64,000 nt of DNA from Acinetobacter sp. ASP199 (GTDB lineage: Bacteria > Pseudomonadota > Gammaproteobacteria > Pseudomonadales > Moraxellaceae), in contig NZ_CP062182.1 in assembly GCF_022700675.1 (NCBI RefSeq), forward strand, positions 2,728,001 through 2,792,000, in the 5' to 3' direction. Below, in pieces: positions 29,998 through 39,510 of the stretch. The position numbers and the translations under genes were made by a program. Each line of letters begins with the position of its first letter. Position 1 is the first letter of the stretch. Below the pieces are notes generated by a model. That model searched no databases and was not told the DNA's origin. It saw only the letters and a list, made by a program, of their open reading frames with translations.

Positions 29998-30023
29998 AAA
30001 AAGCCCTCAATTGAGGGCTTTTT
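29998..30023 (+). terminator. Terminator after ponA
   Basis: AAAAAGCCCTCAA and TTGAGGGCTTTTT form a near-perfect palindrome; bidirectional, also serving rlmA on the other strand. Confidence 0.9.
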
Positions 30024-30045
30024 ATTATTTAGATAATGATCGGCA

Positions 30046-30849
30046 TTATTTCTTTTGAAAAATATAAATCTGGTATTGTGCCATCAATTCAAATTGTTCC
30101 TGCTGCTCAAGTGCCAGACGGCGCTCCGACTTAGCCTTATAAGCGTACGGCGTCATAGCAATCAGATTTTTCAGGTCTGCTTGTGGCAAGTTCATAGACG
30201 CTTCAACAATCTGTTCACTCACCAAATCAAATTCATCTTGCAACTGCTCGACGAATTTCTGTGGTTCATGCGGTTTAACTTCCTCAAATAAGGCTTCACG
30301 CATGGCATACAAATGCTGTGGTGCAGGCGTCACAACCATCAAATAAGATTTCGGCTTGAGTACACGCAGAATTTCCTGTTTCGGAATCGGGCTAAACAGG
30401 CTGGTACATAGATCTATTGACTCATCTAACACAGGCAAAGTTGCGCCTGTACCCACCACCCAAGTAATCTCTTTATTCAGCTTCGCTGCTACCTGGATGG
30501 CATTTTTGGCAATATCCACACCTACACACTGCAGTACTTCCTGCTGCATGGCATCAGTGTAATAGCCTTCCCCGCAGCCGATATCGAGCAAGTTTTCAAT
30601 ACGTAGATCACGAATTTTTTTAACGACAGCCTGCTGTAATGGCGCATAGTGACCTGCACTTAAAAATGCTCGACGCGCTTGCACAGACTCAGGGGTATCG
30701 CCTGGATTTTTACTGTGTTTATGCTGAACCACATGTAAGTTTACGTAGCCTTGTTTTGCAACGTCATAGCTATGCTGATTGTCACAGCGCCACGTGCGAT
30801 CGTTCAATTTGAGCTGCTCACGACAAACAGGACACATCAGTAGGTTCAT
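30046..30849 (-). CDS. rlmA: 23S rRNA (guanine-745-N1)-methyltransferase
   Basis: RlmA methylates G745 in helix 35 of 23S rRNA. It has an N-terminal zinc finger (CPVC near residue 6 and WRCDNQH near 23), the conserved YVNL and GDTPESVQARRAFL segment, and a SAM domain with LLDIGCGEGYY. I start at MNLLMCPVC, with GGAG nine bases upstream; the longer open frame would run through the mraY terminator. About 267 residues, as expected. Confidence 0.92.
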   Translation of the reverse strand: MNLLMCPVCREQLKLNDRTWRCDNQHSYDVAKQGYVNLHVVQHKHSKNPGDTPESVQARRAFLSAGHYAPLQQAVVKKIRDLRIENLLDIGCGEGYYTDAMQQEVLQCVGVDIAKNAIQVAAKLNKEITWVVGTGATLPVLDESIDLCTSLFSPIPKQEILRVLKPKSYLMVVTPAPQHLYAMREALFEEVKPHEPQKFVEQLQDEFDLVSEQIVEASMNLPQADLKNLIAMTPYAYKAKSERRLALEQQEQFELMAQYQIYIFQKK

Positions 30850-30867
30850 TGATTTATTCTCCAAAAC

Positions 30868-30894
30868 AAAAAAGCCGGCATGCGCCGACTTTTT
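30868..30894 (-). terminator. Terminator after mraY, directly before rlmA
   Basis: GTCGGCG and CGCCGGC-type arms around ATG with flanking T run on the minus strand, 12 bases after the mraY stop and about 20 before the rlmA start. Confidence 0.78.
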
Positions 30895-30906
30895 CAAATG
30901 CATTTC

Positions 30907-32025
30907 TTAGCGTAATTTTAAAGTCATTAGACCCAAAACTACCAGCATAATTGTAATAATCCAGAAACGAATCACGACTTGAGTTTCACGCCAACCTTTC
31001 TTCTCGTAGTGATGATGCAGCGGTGCCATCAAGAACACACGTTTATTGCGCATACGTAATGAACCGATCTGCAGGAACACCGAAATTGCTTCAACCAAGA
31101 ATACGCCTGCCATAATCGCAAATACGATTTCTTGACGAACCATCACCGCAATAGTGCCGAGCATCGCGCCAAGTGATAACGCACCAACATCACCCATAAA
31201 CACTTGCGCAGGATGAGCATTAAACCAAAGGAATGCCAAGCCCGCACCGATCATCGCAGCACAAATCACTACAAGCTCAGATGAATATTTCACATATGGA
31301 ATATGAAGATAATTGGCAAAGCGCACATCACCCGCAAGATAAGCAAATACACCTAAACCTGTTGCAACCAAAACGATGGGCATAATGGCTAAACCATCAA
31401 GACCATCCGTTAAGTTCACTGCATTCGATGCACCGTTAATAACGAAGTAAGTAAAGATAATAAAACCTATACCCAGCGGTACAACTGATAGTGGAATACT
31501 ATGATCTTTAAAGAACGGAATCAGTACATCCAGCATATTCGCTGTAACAACAGGATTAGTTTGCTGTTGTGCAATCATATACAGTGCAATACCTGCACCC
31601 AATGAACCCACAGAGGTCCAGAAGAATTTTTTACGCGCAGGTAAACCGGCATTGTCTTTATAACGGATTTTGATCCAGTCATCTGCCCAACCGACCGCAC
31701 CAAAGATCACCATCACCGCAAGCACAATCCACACATATGGATTGGATAAATCTGCCCAAAGTAAGGTTGAAATACCAATCGAAAGTAAAATTAATACACC
31801 ACCCATAGTTGGTGTACCCATTTTTTTCGCATGGTTTTCAGGTGCAAATGAACTTACTGCTTGACCATATTTCAAGGCTTGTAGCTTGCGAATCATAATC
31901 GGACCAAGTACAAGACCAATGGTCAATGCCGTCAAGACACTGAGCAATGAACGTAATGTTAAATAACGAACCACCTGAAACGTGCTGTCATAGCCCGCCA
32001 AATGTTCAAATAGCCATAACAGCAT
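30907..32025 (-). CDS. mraY: Phospho-N-acetylmuramoyl-pentapeptide transferase
   Basis: MraY (372 residues, about ten membrane helices) makes lipid I from UDP-MurNAc-pentapeptide and undecaprenyl phosphate. Motifs [22 protein letters not shown] and [11 protein letters not shown] with catalytic aspartates, and [12 protein letters not shown], are present. It begins directly after the murF stop. Last gene of the division/wall cluster here: murD, ftsW and murG do not follow. Confidence 0.98.
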   Translation of the reverse strand: MLLWLFEHLAGYDSTFQVVRYLTLRSLLSVLTALTIGLVLGPIMIRKLQALKYGQAVSSFAPENHAKKMGTPTMGGVLILLSIGISTLLWADLSNPYVWIVLAVMVIFGAVGWADDWIKIRYKDNAGLPARKKFFWTSVGSLGAGIALYMIAQQQTNPVVTANMLDVLIPFFKDHSIPLSVVPLGIGFIIFTYFVINGASNAVNLTDGLDGLAIMPIVLVATGLGVFAYLAGDVRFANYLHIPYVKYSSELVVICAAMIGAGLAFLWFNAHPAQVFMGDVGALSLGAMLGTIAVMVRQEIVFAIMAGVFLVEAISVFLQIGSLRMRNKRVFLMAPLHHHYEKKGWRETQVVIRFWIITIMLVVLGLMTLKLR

Positions 32026-33429
32026 TTAAAGTTTCTCCATCAATGCAGCCATCAATGTTTCCATATGGGTATAACGTGACCCTTTAAACAGGAATGACAT
32101 CGGCTGAGGTTGATGTGTTTCAATCAAATTAATTAAAAATGGCAATGCCTGCTCTTGGTTTAAGAAGGCCTGCATTTTCTTACCATATTGGGTACTACGA
32201 GCACCTTCTTGTGCTGCTGGAGCAAATTCACCGACAGCAACCACAAAGTTAAGCCCTTTCACCGAAACCAAATCGCGACCGAGCTTATAATGCTCAATCG
32301 CTGCAGATGAACCTAATTCGCCAATATCCCCAGTCACCATGACACGGATGCCCTCTTGCTGTGCAAGCACATCAGCAGCAGCACGCATAGATGTTGGGTT
32401 GGCATTGTAGGTATCATCAATAAATAAATATTCTTTGTGCTCGATGAAATTCAAACGACCTTTGGCACCAACAGCATGCTCAAGACCAATGACAATATCA
32501 TCAAGACCCACACCAATTGCCAAGGCAAATGCTGCAGCAGCCGTTGCATTTTGAACATTGTGCTCACCTGCAAACGGAAGTTGTACAGTTTTTATACCTT
32601 GTGGTGTATTTAATGTAAATGTTGCAGATTGTGATTGCAGTTCGATATTTGTAGCGAAAACTTCCCCACCCTCACCAAAACTCATTACTTGTTCAGTTTG
32701 AACTGCATTACGAATCTCTTGAGTAAAATCATCATGCGCTGGCACAATCGAGATGTCTGAAATATGAGAATAAATTTCAGACTTGGCGCGGCAGATCCCA
32801 TCGCGGCCGCCAAATTCTCCCATATGTGCAGTACCGATATTTAAGATACCTGCCACATGCGGTTGAACTAAATTTGAGGTGTAATCGATTTCACCTTTAT
32901 GGCTTGCACCAAGCTCCATGACGGCATATTGATGCTCATGACGAAGCTCCAATAACATCATCGGTACACCCAAATCGTTATTTAAGTTACCGCGTGTAAT
33001 CAGTGTTGGTGCAATGCGAGACAGAATACTGCCCAGCATTTCTTTGGTAGTGGTTTTACCGCTACTGCCAGTCAGGGCAATGACTTTGAGTTGTGGATTT
33101 TGCTGACGACGGAAAGCACCGAGACGACCCAGCGCCTGACGGGTATCTTCCACAACCAATTGGCAGATTTCAGCATCAACCGGATGATCTACAATGGCAA
33201 TCTGGCAACCATTTGCCGCAACTTGCGCCACGAAATCATGTGCATCAAAACGTTCGCCTTTCAATGCCAGAAAAGCATCACCGGCTTCAGCATCACGGGA
33301 ATCCATCAGGATACGTTTAATTTCACCTTCAGGCTGCTGGTCATTCAGCCAATAACCCTGAGTTGCCTGTTGTAATTGTGCGGCAGTCCAAGGTACCAAA
33401 GGCACAGTACTGGTAGTTGAAGTATGCAT
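32026..33429 (-). CDS. murF: UDP-MurNAc-tripeptide D-alanyl-D-alanine ligase
   Basis: MurF (467 residues) adds D-Ala-D-Ala to the muropeptide. ATP motif GSSGKTTTKEM, then the Mur-family NDLGVP and YNANPTSM with the conserved aspartate of DDTYNAN. The stop abuts the mraY start without a gap, suggesting coupling. Cytoplasmic. Confidence 0.97.
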   Translation of the reverse strand: MHTSTTSTVPLVPWTAAQLQQATQGYWLNDQQPEGEIKRILMDSRDAEAGDAFLALKGERFDAHDFVAQVAANGCQIAIVDHPVDAEICQLVVEDTRQALGRLGAFRRQQNPQLKVIALTGSSGKTTTKEMLGSILSRIAPTLITRGNLNNDLGVPMMLLELRHEHQYAVMELGASHKGEIDYTSNLVQPHVAGILNIGTAHMGEFGGRDGICRAKSEIYSHISDISIVPAHDDFTQEIRNAVQTEQVMSFGEGGEVFATNIELQSQSATFTLNTPQGIKTVQLPFAGEHNVQNATAAAAFALAIGVGLDDIVIGLEHAVGAKGRLNFIEHKEYLFIDDTYNANPTSMRAAADVLAQQEGIRVMVTGDIGELGSSAAIEHYKLGRDLVSVKGLNFVVAVGEFAPAAQEGARSTQYGKKMQAFLNQEQALPFLINLIETHQPQPMSFLFKGSRYTHMETLMAALMEKL

Positions 33430-33441
33430 AAATTCGTCCTA

Positions 33442-34938
33442 TTACTGCGCTGGATATGCTGAGTCAGGGCTACAGTGCTGCGCATCAATTGCCGCCTGTA
33501 TTTCGACAACATCATCAAACCAATGGCGTACACCATCGATTTCCTGATAATTTTCATGCCCTTTGCCTGCAATGACTACAATATCACCCGCTTGCGCATG
33601 TTTCACTGCAAACTTGATCGCTTCACGACGGTCATGAATTTCCTGATAAGTTTTAGCTGCGAAATCGATACCTTGCTTCATATCGGCAAAAATCTGCTCT
33701 GGATCTTCAGTACGTGGATTATCCGAAGTTAAAATCGCAATATCAGAACCATTGAGAGCCGCTTGGGTCATCAATGGACGTTTACCACGATCACGGTCAC
33801 CCCCACAGCCAAACACCGCCCATAACTTGTTATTGACATGACGTTTTAAAGTCACCAATACCTGCGTTAAGGCATCTGGGGTATGGGCATAATCCACCAC
33901 AAACAGGCGTTCGCCATCACGAATCACCTGCATACGACCTGGTGCACCTTGCAGCTCAGGTACAGTCGCAATCAGGTTTGCCAAATCAAAACCCGCCTGT
34001 TCAGCCACAACCAGACTCGCCACCAGGTTTTCTACATTAAAATGACCCAAGAGTGGGCTTTGTACCGTGAATGTACCCTGTGCAGTGATCAGTTTAAATT
34101 CTGCGCCAGAAATCCGGTATTGAGTATCCTGTACTTGATAGTCAGCAGCTTGCGACAGTGAATAAGTCAGAATTTTCGGCTGTGCTGGATTGGCTTTGGC
34201 AGCATCAATCATCACCTGAGCATGTGCATCATCAAGGTTAATGATTGCAACTTTCAGAGATTCAAATTTGAATAAACGTGATTTGGCTTCAGCATAAGCT
34301 TCCAGCGTGCCGTGATAATCCAGATGGTCACGGCTCAGGTTGCTATAAGCCGCAATTTCAATATCACAGCCGTTCAGGCGACCCTGTTCAAGACCATGCG
34401 AACTGGCTTCAATCGAAGCAAATTCTGCACCTGCTTGTGCATAACCATGTAAGGCATTTTGCAATTGCAGTGCATCCAGTGTGGTATGCGAAGAGGCTTC
34501 CAGATTTGGTAAAATTCCATTACCCGTGGTGCCCATCACTGCGCAAGGTTTACCTTGTAGCATCAGCAGCTCAGCCACTAGACGTGAAATCGTCGTTTTT
34601 CCATTGGTTCCAGTCACGGCCAGAATACGTGCAGCCTGTACTGGCTGGGTCGCTTGCAGATAGCGTTTCTGCCATTCACCCATCAGATGCCGTACATTTG
34701 GCACCACCAATGCGGGAGAAATTCCAAGATCCTGTTCAGAAATGACCGCAAGTGCACCTAGCGATAGCGCCTTTCTCGCATATTCCACAGTTTTCTCAGG
34801 TTGGGACAAACTAGTTAGGGCAATAAAAATTTGCCCCAATTTTACTTTTCGGCTGTCCAGCTCAAAGCCCTGAAAGGATTGTCGCATCCATTCAGCGCTA
34901 TCTTGAACGGCGTAGAGATCTTGAAATGTTATCGACAT
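33442..34938 (-). CDS. murE: UDP-MurNAc-Ala-Glu meso-diaminopimelate ligase
   Basis: MurE (498 residues) adds the third residue of the stem peptide. GTNGKTT is the P-loop. The motif DNPRTEDP (about residue 410) is the signature for meso-diaminopimelate rather than lysine. Follows ftsI by 11 bp. Confidence 0.97.
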   Translation of the reverse strand: MSITFQDLYAVQDSAEWMRQSFQGFELDSRKVKLGQIFIALTSLSQPEKTVEYARKALSLGALAVISEQDLGISPALVVPNVRHLMGEWQKRYLQATQPVQAARILAVTGTNGKTTISRLVAELLMLQGKPCAVMGTTGNGILPNLEASSHTTLDALQLQNALHGYAQAGAEFASIEASSHGLEQGRLNGCDIEIAAYSNLSRDHLDYHGTLEAYAEAKSRLFKFESLKVAIINLDDAHAQVMIDAAKANPAQPKILTYSLSQAADYQVQDTQYRISGAEFKLITAQGTFTVQSPLLGHFNVENLVASLVVAEQAGFDLANLIATVPELQGAPGRMQVIRDGERLFVVDYAHTPDALTQVLVTLKRHVNNKLWAVFGCGGDRDRGKRPLMTQAALNGSDIAILTSDNPRTEDPEQIFADMKQGIDFAAKTYQEIHDRREAIKFAVKHAQAGDIVVIAGKGHENYQEIDGVRHWFDDVVEIQAAIDAQHCSPDSAYPAQ

Positions 34939-34949
34939 TGATCACCTGT

Positions 34950-36773
34950 TTACTGGACTTGGGAAGATTCTAAAGGTTTGTCCAATGGGACATTCAGCAA
35001 GCGTAAAGATTCTTGCATGACACGCGCAAACACCGGTGCAGCCACCAGACCACCATAATAGGCACCTGTTGGATTTTCTACTACAACGACCATCGCCAGA
35101 CGAGGATCACTCACAGGTGCCATACCGGCAAACAGGGCACGATATTCATTTTGTGAATAGCCTTTACGATCGGCACGCAGTTTATGGGCTGTACCGGTTT
35201 TACCTGCAACACGATAACCTGGAATATTGGCCTGACGTGCCGTACCACCCGGCATCGTCACTGCTTCCATCATCAACAAGACCTGTTCTGCAATTTTCGG
35301 ATCGATCACCTGCTCACCCTGTGGCTGTTCTTCCAGCTTGTACAGACTCAGTGGCATTTTCACACCTTTGTTGGCGATCATGGCATAAGCATCTGCCAGC
35401 TGAAGTACGGTCGCATTCAAACCATAACCATAAGACATGGTGGCCACTTCTGATACATTCCATTTGCTTGGAGGCAGGATCAGACCAGCACTTTCACCCG
35501 GGAATTTCACTGCTGAACGCTGACCAAAACCTAAACGTTTATAGAAAGTTGGTAAGGTTTCATAAGGCAATGACAGGGCAATTTTTGCTACACCCACGTT
35601 TGATGATTTCTGGATAATGCCACCCAGAGTCAATGGGCCATAGTTATGCGTATCACGGATGGTATGATTACCGACACGCATGCTACCCGGCGTGGTATTA
35701 ATCACAGAATTGGCATTATATTTACCACTTTCCAGTGCCATCGCTACAGTCAGTGGTTTCATGGTCGAACCCGGCTCAAAGGAGTCAATTGCACCGCGGT
35801 TACGCATAGCATCTTTGTTCTGCATGCTATTTTTATCATTCGGGTTATACGCTGGCCATGAAGTCATCGCCAGAATTTCACCGGTTTTCACATCTACTGC
35901 AATTGCTGTTGCGGAACGGGCATTATTGGCGACACCCGCTGCAGTCAGTTCACGATACATGATGTATTGCAGACGTGAGTCGATACTCAGGGTGATGTTT
36001 TCCCCTGCTTCAACTTCTTTAATAATTTCAGGATCTTTAACTCGGTTACCCTTTTTGTCACGCACAATCTGCTGTTCGCCATCTACACCCGACAGACGGG
36101 TATTTAGCTGCATTTCCAGGCCTTCGATCCCCACGCTTTCACTGTTGGTCAGACCAATAATCTGTGAGTTCGGTTGTGGCTGCGGATAGTAACGCTTATA
36201 GTTTTTCTCGGTATATACACCCTGGAAATTACGCTTCATGATCAGCTCAGCCTGCTGAGGCGGAACTTCTTTTTTCAGGATCAGATAACGGGAACGCGGA
36301 CGCGCTTCCATCTTCTTGCGCAGGTCAGCACGATCCATCCCCACAGCATCAGCCAGTTCATCCAGGTTCAGGTTTTTATCCGGTAACTGACGTTTCAGCT
36401 TGCGGCTATTCGGATCCTTTTCCAAAGCCTGAATGGTTTCATCATAGAGTTTTTTATTCTCAAAATAATCACGTGGATCAATCACCACCCGCATAATTGG
36501 CGTACTGATCGCCAGTGGCACGCCATTGCGGTCATAGATCACACCGCGCATGGCTTTAATTTTGTCAGTTTTTAAAATCTTGGCATTGGCTTTGTTCTGC
36601 AGGAATTCTTTATTAATCACCTGCACATAGAAAGCACGACCGATTAAAGCCACAAAGCACAGCAGTACCACGGCCCACATAATATAAAAACGGCTGATAT
36701 CAACGCTTAAAGCATTTTTAGTCGTCACGGACTGTTTTTTACGTGCCACTTGCTTGGTTTTTTTGTCTACCAT
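34950..36773 (-). CDS. ftsI: Penicillin-binding protein 3, septal transpeptidase FtsI
   Basis: FtsI (607 residues) is the class B PBP of the divisome. One N-terminal membrane helix (about 30-50), a pedestal domain with RGVIYDRNG, and transpeptidase motifs GSTMKPLT with the active serine, SSN (in QKSSNVGVAK), and KTGTAHK. A lysine-rich cytoplasmic start. Works with FtsW, which is encoded elsewhere. Target of aminopenicillins and aztreonam in relatives. Confidence 0.98.
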   Translation of the reverse strand: MVDKKTKQVARKKQSVTTKNALSVDISRFYIMWAVVLLCFVALIGRAFYVQVINKEFLQNKANAKILKTDKIKAMRGVIYDRNGVPLAISTPIMRVVIDPRDYFENKKLYDETIQALEKDPNSRKLKRQLPDKNLNLDELADAVGMDRADLRKKMEARPRSRYLILKKEVPPQQAELIMKRNFQGVYTEKNYKRYYPQPQPNSQIIGLTNSESVGIEGLEMQLNTRLSGVDGEQQIVRDKKGNRVKDPEIIKEVEAGENITLSIDSRLQYIMYRELTAAGVANNARSATAIAVDVKTGEILAMTSWPAYNPNDKNSMQNKDAMRNRGAIDSFEPGSTMKPLTVAMALESGKYNANSVINTTPGSMRVGNHTIRDTHNYGPLTLGGIIQKSSNVGVAKIALSLPYETLPTFYKRLGFGQRSAVKFPGESAGLILPPSKWNVSEVATMSYGYGLNATVLQLADAYAMIANKGVKMPLSLYKLEEQPQGEQVIDPKIAEQVLLMMEAVTMPGGTARQANIPGYRVAGKTGTAHKLRADRKGYSQNEYRALFAGMAPVSDPRLAMVVVVENPTGAYYGGLVAAPVFARVMQESLRLLNVPLDKPLESSQVQ

Positions 36774-36788
36774 GTCTGAGCGCTAGCC

Positions 36789-37121
36789 TTATTTTTTTAC
36801 ATCTGAAGTTTGTGGCAATGAAATCACCACGGTCTGTGAAACAGGAGGAGAATACATTCTGAGCTGGGTCACGGCACGTGTTCCAATCTGTGCGGTTGCA
36901 CCAAAGGTCTGCTGCTCAATCAGCAAACGTCCCCACTCTGCATTGAGATCATCACGCTCACGCAGATAGCTGCTCAGTTTTCGATAATCCTGACGATATT
37001 CAAAGACTTGAAATACCACAAATACAGCACTGATGAAAATCATCATCAAGAGAATGCCGTAAGTAATGGCTTTTTTCATCCCTGACTGATTCAACTTCCT
37101 TTCGACCACTTCAGTTTTCAT
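36789..37121 (-). CDS. ftsL: Cell division protein FtsL
   Basis: A small bitopic protein (110 residues): cytoplasmic start, one membrane helix (about 17-37), then a leucine/arginine-rich coiled coil (about 40-75). FtsL binds FtsB and FtsQ and activates FtsWI. Identified by its place between rsmH and ftsI and by topology as much as sequence, since FtsL is poorly conserved. Confidence 0.9.
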   Translation of the reverse strand: MKTEVVERKLNQSGMKKAITYGILLMMIFISAVFVVFQVFEYRQDYRKLSSYLRERDDLNAEWGRLLIEQQTFGATAQIGTRAVTQLRMYSPPVSQTVVISLPQTSDVKK

Positions 37122-37131
37122 TATTTGCCTA

Positions 37132-38043
37132 TTAAGCTAAACGTTCCGCAACTCGGAGCCATGCACTACGTGAACGAGGATTGGCTTTTACTTCCTCATC
37201 ACTTGCCTTGATACGGGATACTTTTTTCAGTCGACGTGTATCCTTGCGTTGTTGTGGCATCCCCCAGCCCGAGTCTTCCTCTAAGGTAGATTCTTTTTGA
37301 ATAAATTGTTTAATTAAACGATCTTCCAATGAATGGAAGCTAATTACCGCCAAACGGCCATGAGGTTTAAGTACTTCAACGGCTTGTGGCAGAAAAACTT
37401 CAATATCTTCTAATTCTTTATTAATAGCAATACGAATCGCCTGGAAAGTTCGGGTTGCCGCGTGTTTATTTTTTTCCCATTTAGGGTGCGCCACTTTAAC
37501 AATTTCCGCCAGCTTGGCCGTCGTATCGATATAACCAGCAGCCTTAATCGCTTTGGCAATACGGCGACTATAACGCTCTTCACCATACTGGAAAATGATA
37601 TTGGCCAAAGCTTCTTCCTCAATATTCACCAGCCACTCAGCTGCTGTCGGACCTTGTGAATTGTCCATACGCATATCCAGCGGACCATCTTTCATAAAGC
37701 TAAAGCCACGCTCTGCCTGGTCCAGCTGTGGAGATGACACGCCTAAATCGGCCATCACACCATCCACACTTTCTATTCCATGCTGGGCAAGTGCCTCTTT
37801 AAGATCAGCAAAGCTGGCATGAATGATTTTAAACCGTGAATCTTCCTGTTCCAGGATAGCGGCTGTTTCAAGTGCCTGCGGGTCTTTATCAAAAGCATAA
37901 ACGCGGGCATTTTCATCTAATTTAGACAATAAAAGACGGGTATGACCACCACGCCCGAAGGTTCCATCCACATAAATTCCCGTATTTCGATCAGCTACCA
38001 GGGCATCAACGGTTTCGTGAAGCAATACAGAAATATGGGACAT
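37132..38043 (-). CDS. rsmH: 16S rRNA (cytosine-1402-N4)-methyltransferase
   Basis: RsmH/MraW (303 residues) methylates C1402 in the ribosomal P site. SAM site GTFGRGGHTRLLL, then DGVMADLGVSSPQLD and ERGFSFMKDGPLDMRMD, and C-terminal VISFHSLEDRLIK. First gene of the cluster; the usual mraZ does not precede it. Confidence 0.98.
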   Translation of the reverse strand: MSHISVLLHETVDALVADRNTGIYVDGTFGRGGHTRLLLSKLDENARVYAFDKDPQALETAAILEQEDSRFKIIHASFADLKEALAQHGIESVDGVMADLGVSSPQLDQAERGFSFMKDGPLDMRMDNSQGPTAAEWLVNIEEEALANIIFQYGEERYSRRIAKAIKAAGYIDTTAKLAEIVKVAHPKWEKNKHAATRTFQAIRIAINKELEDIEVFLPQAVEVLKPHGRLAVISFHSLEDRLIKQFIQKESTLEEDSGWGMPQQRKDTRRLKKVSRIKASDEEVKANPRSRSAWLRVAERLA

Positions 38044-38080
38044 AAAAACTCAATCAATAGGCCGAAAAATTTAACTGCAC

Positions 38081-38109
38081 ATTATCACTCTGTTTGGTTA
38101 AAGCTCCAA
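38081..38109 (-). promoter_or_regulatory. Candidate promoter of the rsmH-mraY cluster
   Basis: On the minus strand TTGGAG (38104-38109) and GATAAT (38081-38086) are 17 bases apart, giving a plausible sigma-70 promoter about 40 bp before the rsmH start. No MraZ-type repeated box is seen. Confidence 0.45.
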
Positions 38110-38174
38110 ACGACTTTTTGTAGATAAATATTATTTTTCATAGAGAAAACCGTTTTTATTTTTGCTCAAATGAT

Positions 38175-38203
38175 AAAAAAGCCTCCATAGAGGAAGCTTT
38201 TTT
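38175..38203 (-). other. Hairpin between sbp and rsmH, probably a rsmH-side terminator remnant or upstream terminator
   Basis: Arms of AAAAAAGC(C)TCC and GGA(A)GCTTTTTT flank a short loop about 30 bases before the end of the minus-strand sulfate-binding gene and after the dcw promoter. Since both neighbours are read leftwards and this lies upstream of the sbp stop-distal side (38234), it is simply the terminator following sbp. Confidence 0.7.
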
Positions 38204-38233
38204 ATTTATAAAATTAAATTTTAAATCAACAAA

Positions 38234-39253
38234 TTAGCGTTTTGAGTTATAAATCTGGTCAAAAATCGCACCATTCACAAAGTGAGTTTTCTGTGCATTG
38301 GCCCAGCCACCGAATACTTCATCAATGGTAAAAGTGTTAATTTTCGGGAACTGCTTCGCGTATTTCGCTAAAACTTCCTGATTACGTGGACGGTAGTAAT
38401 GTTTTGCTGCCATTTCCTGACCGAGCGGAGAATATAAATAATTAATATAGCCTGTTGCTAACCATTTATTCCCATTTCTCTCGACAGTACGATCCACAAT
38501 TGCCACAGAAGGTTCAGTCAGAATCGTGAGTGATGGGTAGACAATTTCAAACTTGTCTTTGCCCAGTGTCTTTTGCGTCACTAAAGCTTCATTTTCCCAG
38601 GTCAGCAATACATCGCCAATATTACGTTCAGCAAAGGTGGTCATCGATGCACGTGCCGCCGAGTCCATGACTTTCACGTTTTTATACAGCTTGCCTACAA
38701 ACTCTTGAGCTTTAGCCTTGCTGCCACCCGGTTGTTTTTCTGCATAACCCCAAGCTGATAAGTATACCCAACGTGGCAGACCACCAGTTTTCGGGTTTGG
38801 CGTAATAATTTCAACACCCGGTTTGGTCAAATCAGTCCAGTCTTTGATGTTTTTAGGGTTACCCTTACGCACCATAAAGACAATCGTCGAAGTATAGGGT
38901 GCAGAGTTATATGGAAATTCTTTTTGCCAGCCGGCTTTGATCTGACCCGATTTTACAATTTCGTCGATGTCATTGGCTAAAGCCAGTGTCACAACATCGC
39001 CTTTCAGACCATCAACCACCGAACGTGCCTGTTTACCAGAACCGCCATGGGACTGTTTAAAATTCACATTAATACCAGTCCGGTTTTTCCAGTAAGCACC
39101 AAAAGACTTGTTGAATTCATCATAGAATTCGCGGGTGGCATCATAAGAAACGTTTAGAAAATCACGGTCAGCTGCTTGGGTAGCAGTTGCAGTAAATGTC
39201 AAACCTGTTGCCAATAAGGCAGCGCTAAATATTGATTTTAACTGAGTTTTCAT
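38234..39253 (-). CDS. sbp: Sulfate ABC transporter substrate-binding protein, copy 1
   Basis: A periplasmic sulfate/thiosulfate-binding protein (339 residues). Signal peptide ending TATQAA at about 26-28, then LNVSYDATREFYDEFN and [14 protein letters not shown], the sulfate-contacting segments, with the typical [40 protein letters not shown] and C-terminal FTIDEVFGGW. Start chosen at MKTQLKS, which gives a normal signal peptide; the frame extends 25 codons upstream. No permease or ATPase genes lie nearby. About three quarters identical by eye to the next gene upstream. Confidence 0.93.
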   Translation of the reverse strand: MKTQLKSIFSAALLATGLTFTATATQAADRDFLNVSYDATREFYDEFNKSFGAYWKNRTGINVNFKQSHGGSGKQARSVVDGLKGDVVTLALANDIDEIVKSGQIKAGWQKEFPYNSAPYTSTIVFMVRKGNPKNIKDWTDLTKPGVEIITPNPKTGGLPRWVYLSAWGYAEKQPGGSKAKAQEFVGKLYKNVKVMDSAARASMTTFAERNIGDVLLTWENEALVTQKTLGKDKFEIVYPSLTILTEPSVAIVDRTVERNGNKWLATGYINYLYSPLGQEMAAKHYYRPRNQEVLAKYAKQFPKINTFTIDEVFGGWANAQKTHFVNGAIFDQIYNSKR

Positions 39254-39444
39254 GAGAGCACAGGGAAGATTATCTTGTATACAGATAACTATATGAAATA
39301 AAGTTATTTTTCGCAATTCAGCAAACAAAGTGTATACAGGGTAATATTCAGTTATTTTTTATTTTAATTTCATGTTTTATATAATAAAAATTCTAAATAC
39401 ATAGAACTATCCAGATTTTATAGCATTTTATTCTTTAGATATGA

Positions 39445-39475
39445 AAAAAACGGATAAGCAACTTATCCGTTTTTG
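39445..39475 (-). terminator. Terminator between the two sbp genes
   Basis: AAAAAACGGATAAG and CTTATCCGTTTTT form a perfect hairpin with a 3-base loop. The two paralogues therefore have separate transcripts. Confidence 0.88.
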
Positions 39476-39510
39476 CTGTTTTATCCTGTATTTAGAAAAC
39501 TTTTAGTAAA

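Noticed and set aside
30849..30903. Longer rlmA start at 30903
   Set aside because: It would translate through the mraY terminator hairpin and gives a Lys/His-rich extension absent from the zinc-finger start typical of the family.
34278..34745. 155-codon open frame inside murE on the other strand
   Set aside because: Shadow of murE: no ribosome site, and the murE frame is fully conserved.
38175..38203. Treating the hairpin near 38190 as part of the rsmH promoter
   Set aside because: It has A and T runs on both sides and lies outside the candidate promoter; a terminator role is simpler, although its exact direction relative to the sbp stop at 38234 makes it the sbp-distal terminator only on the minus strand.
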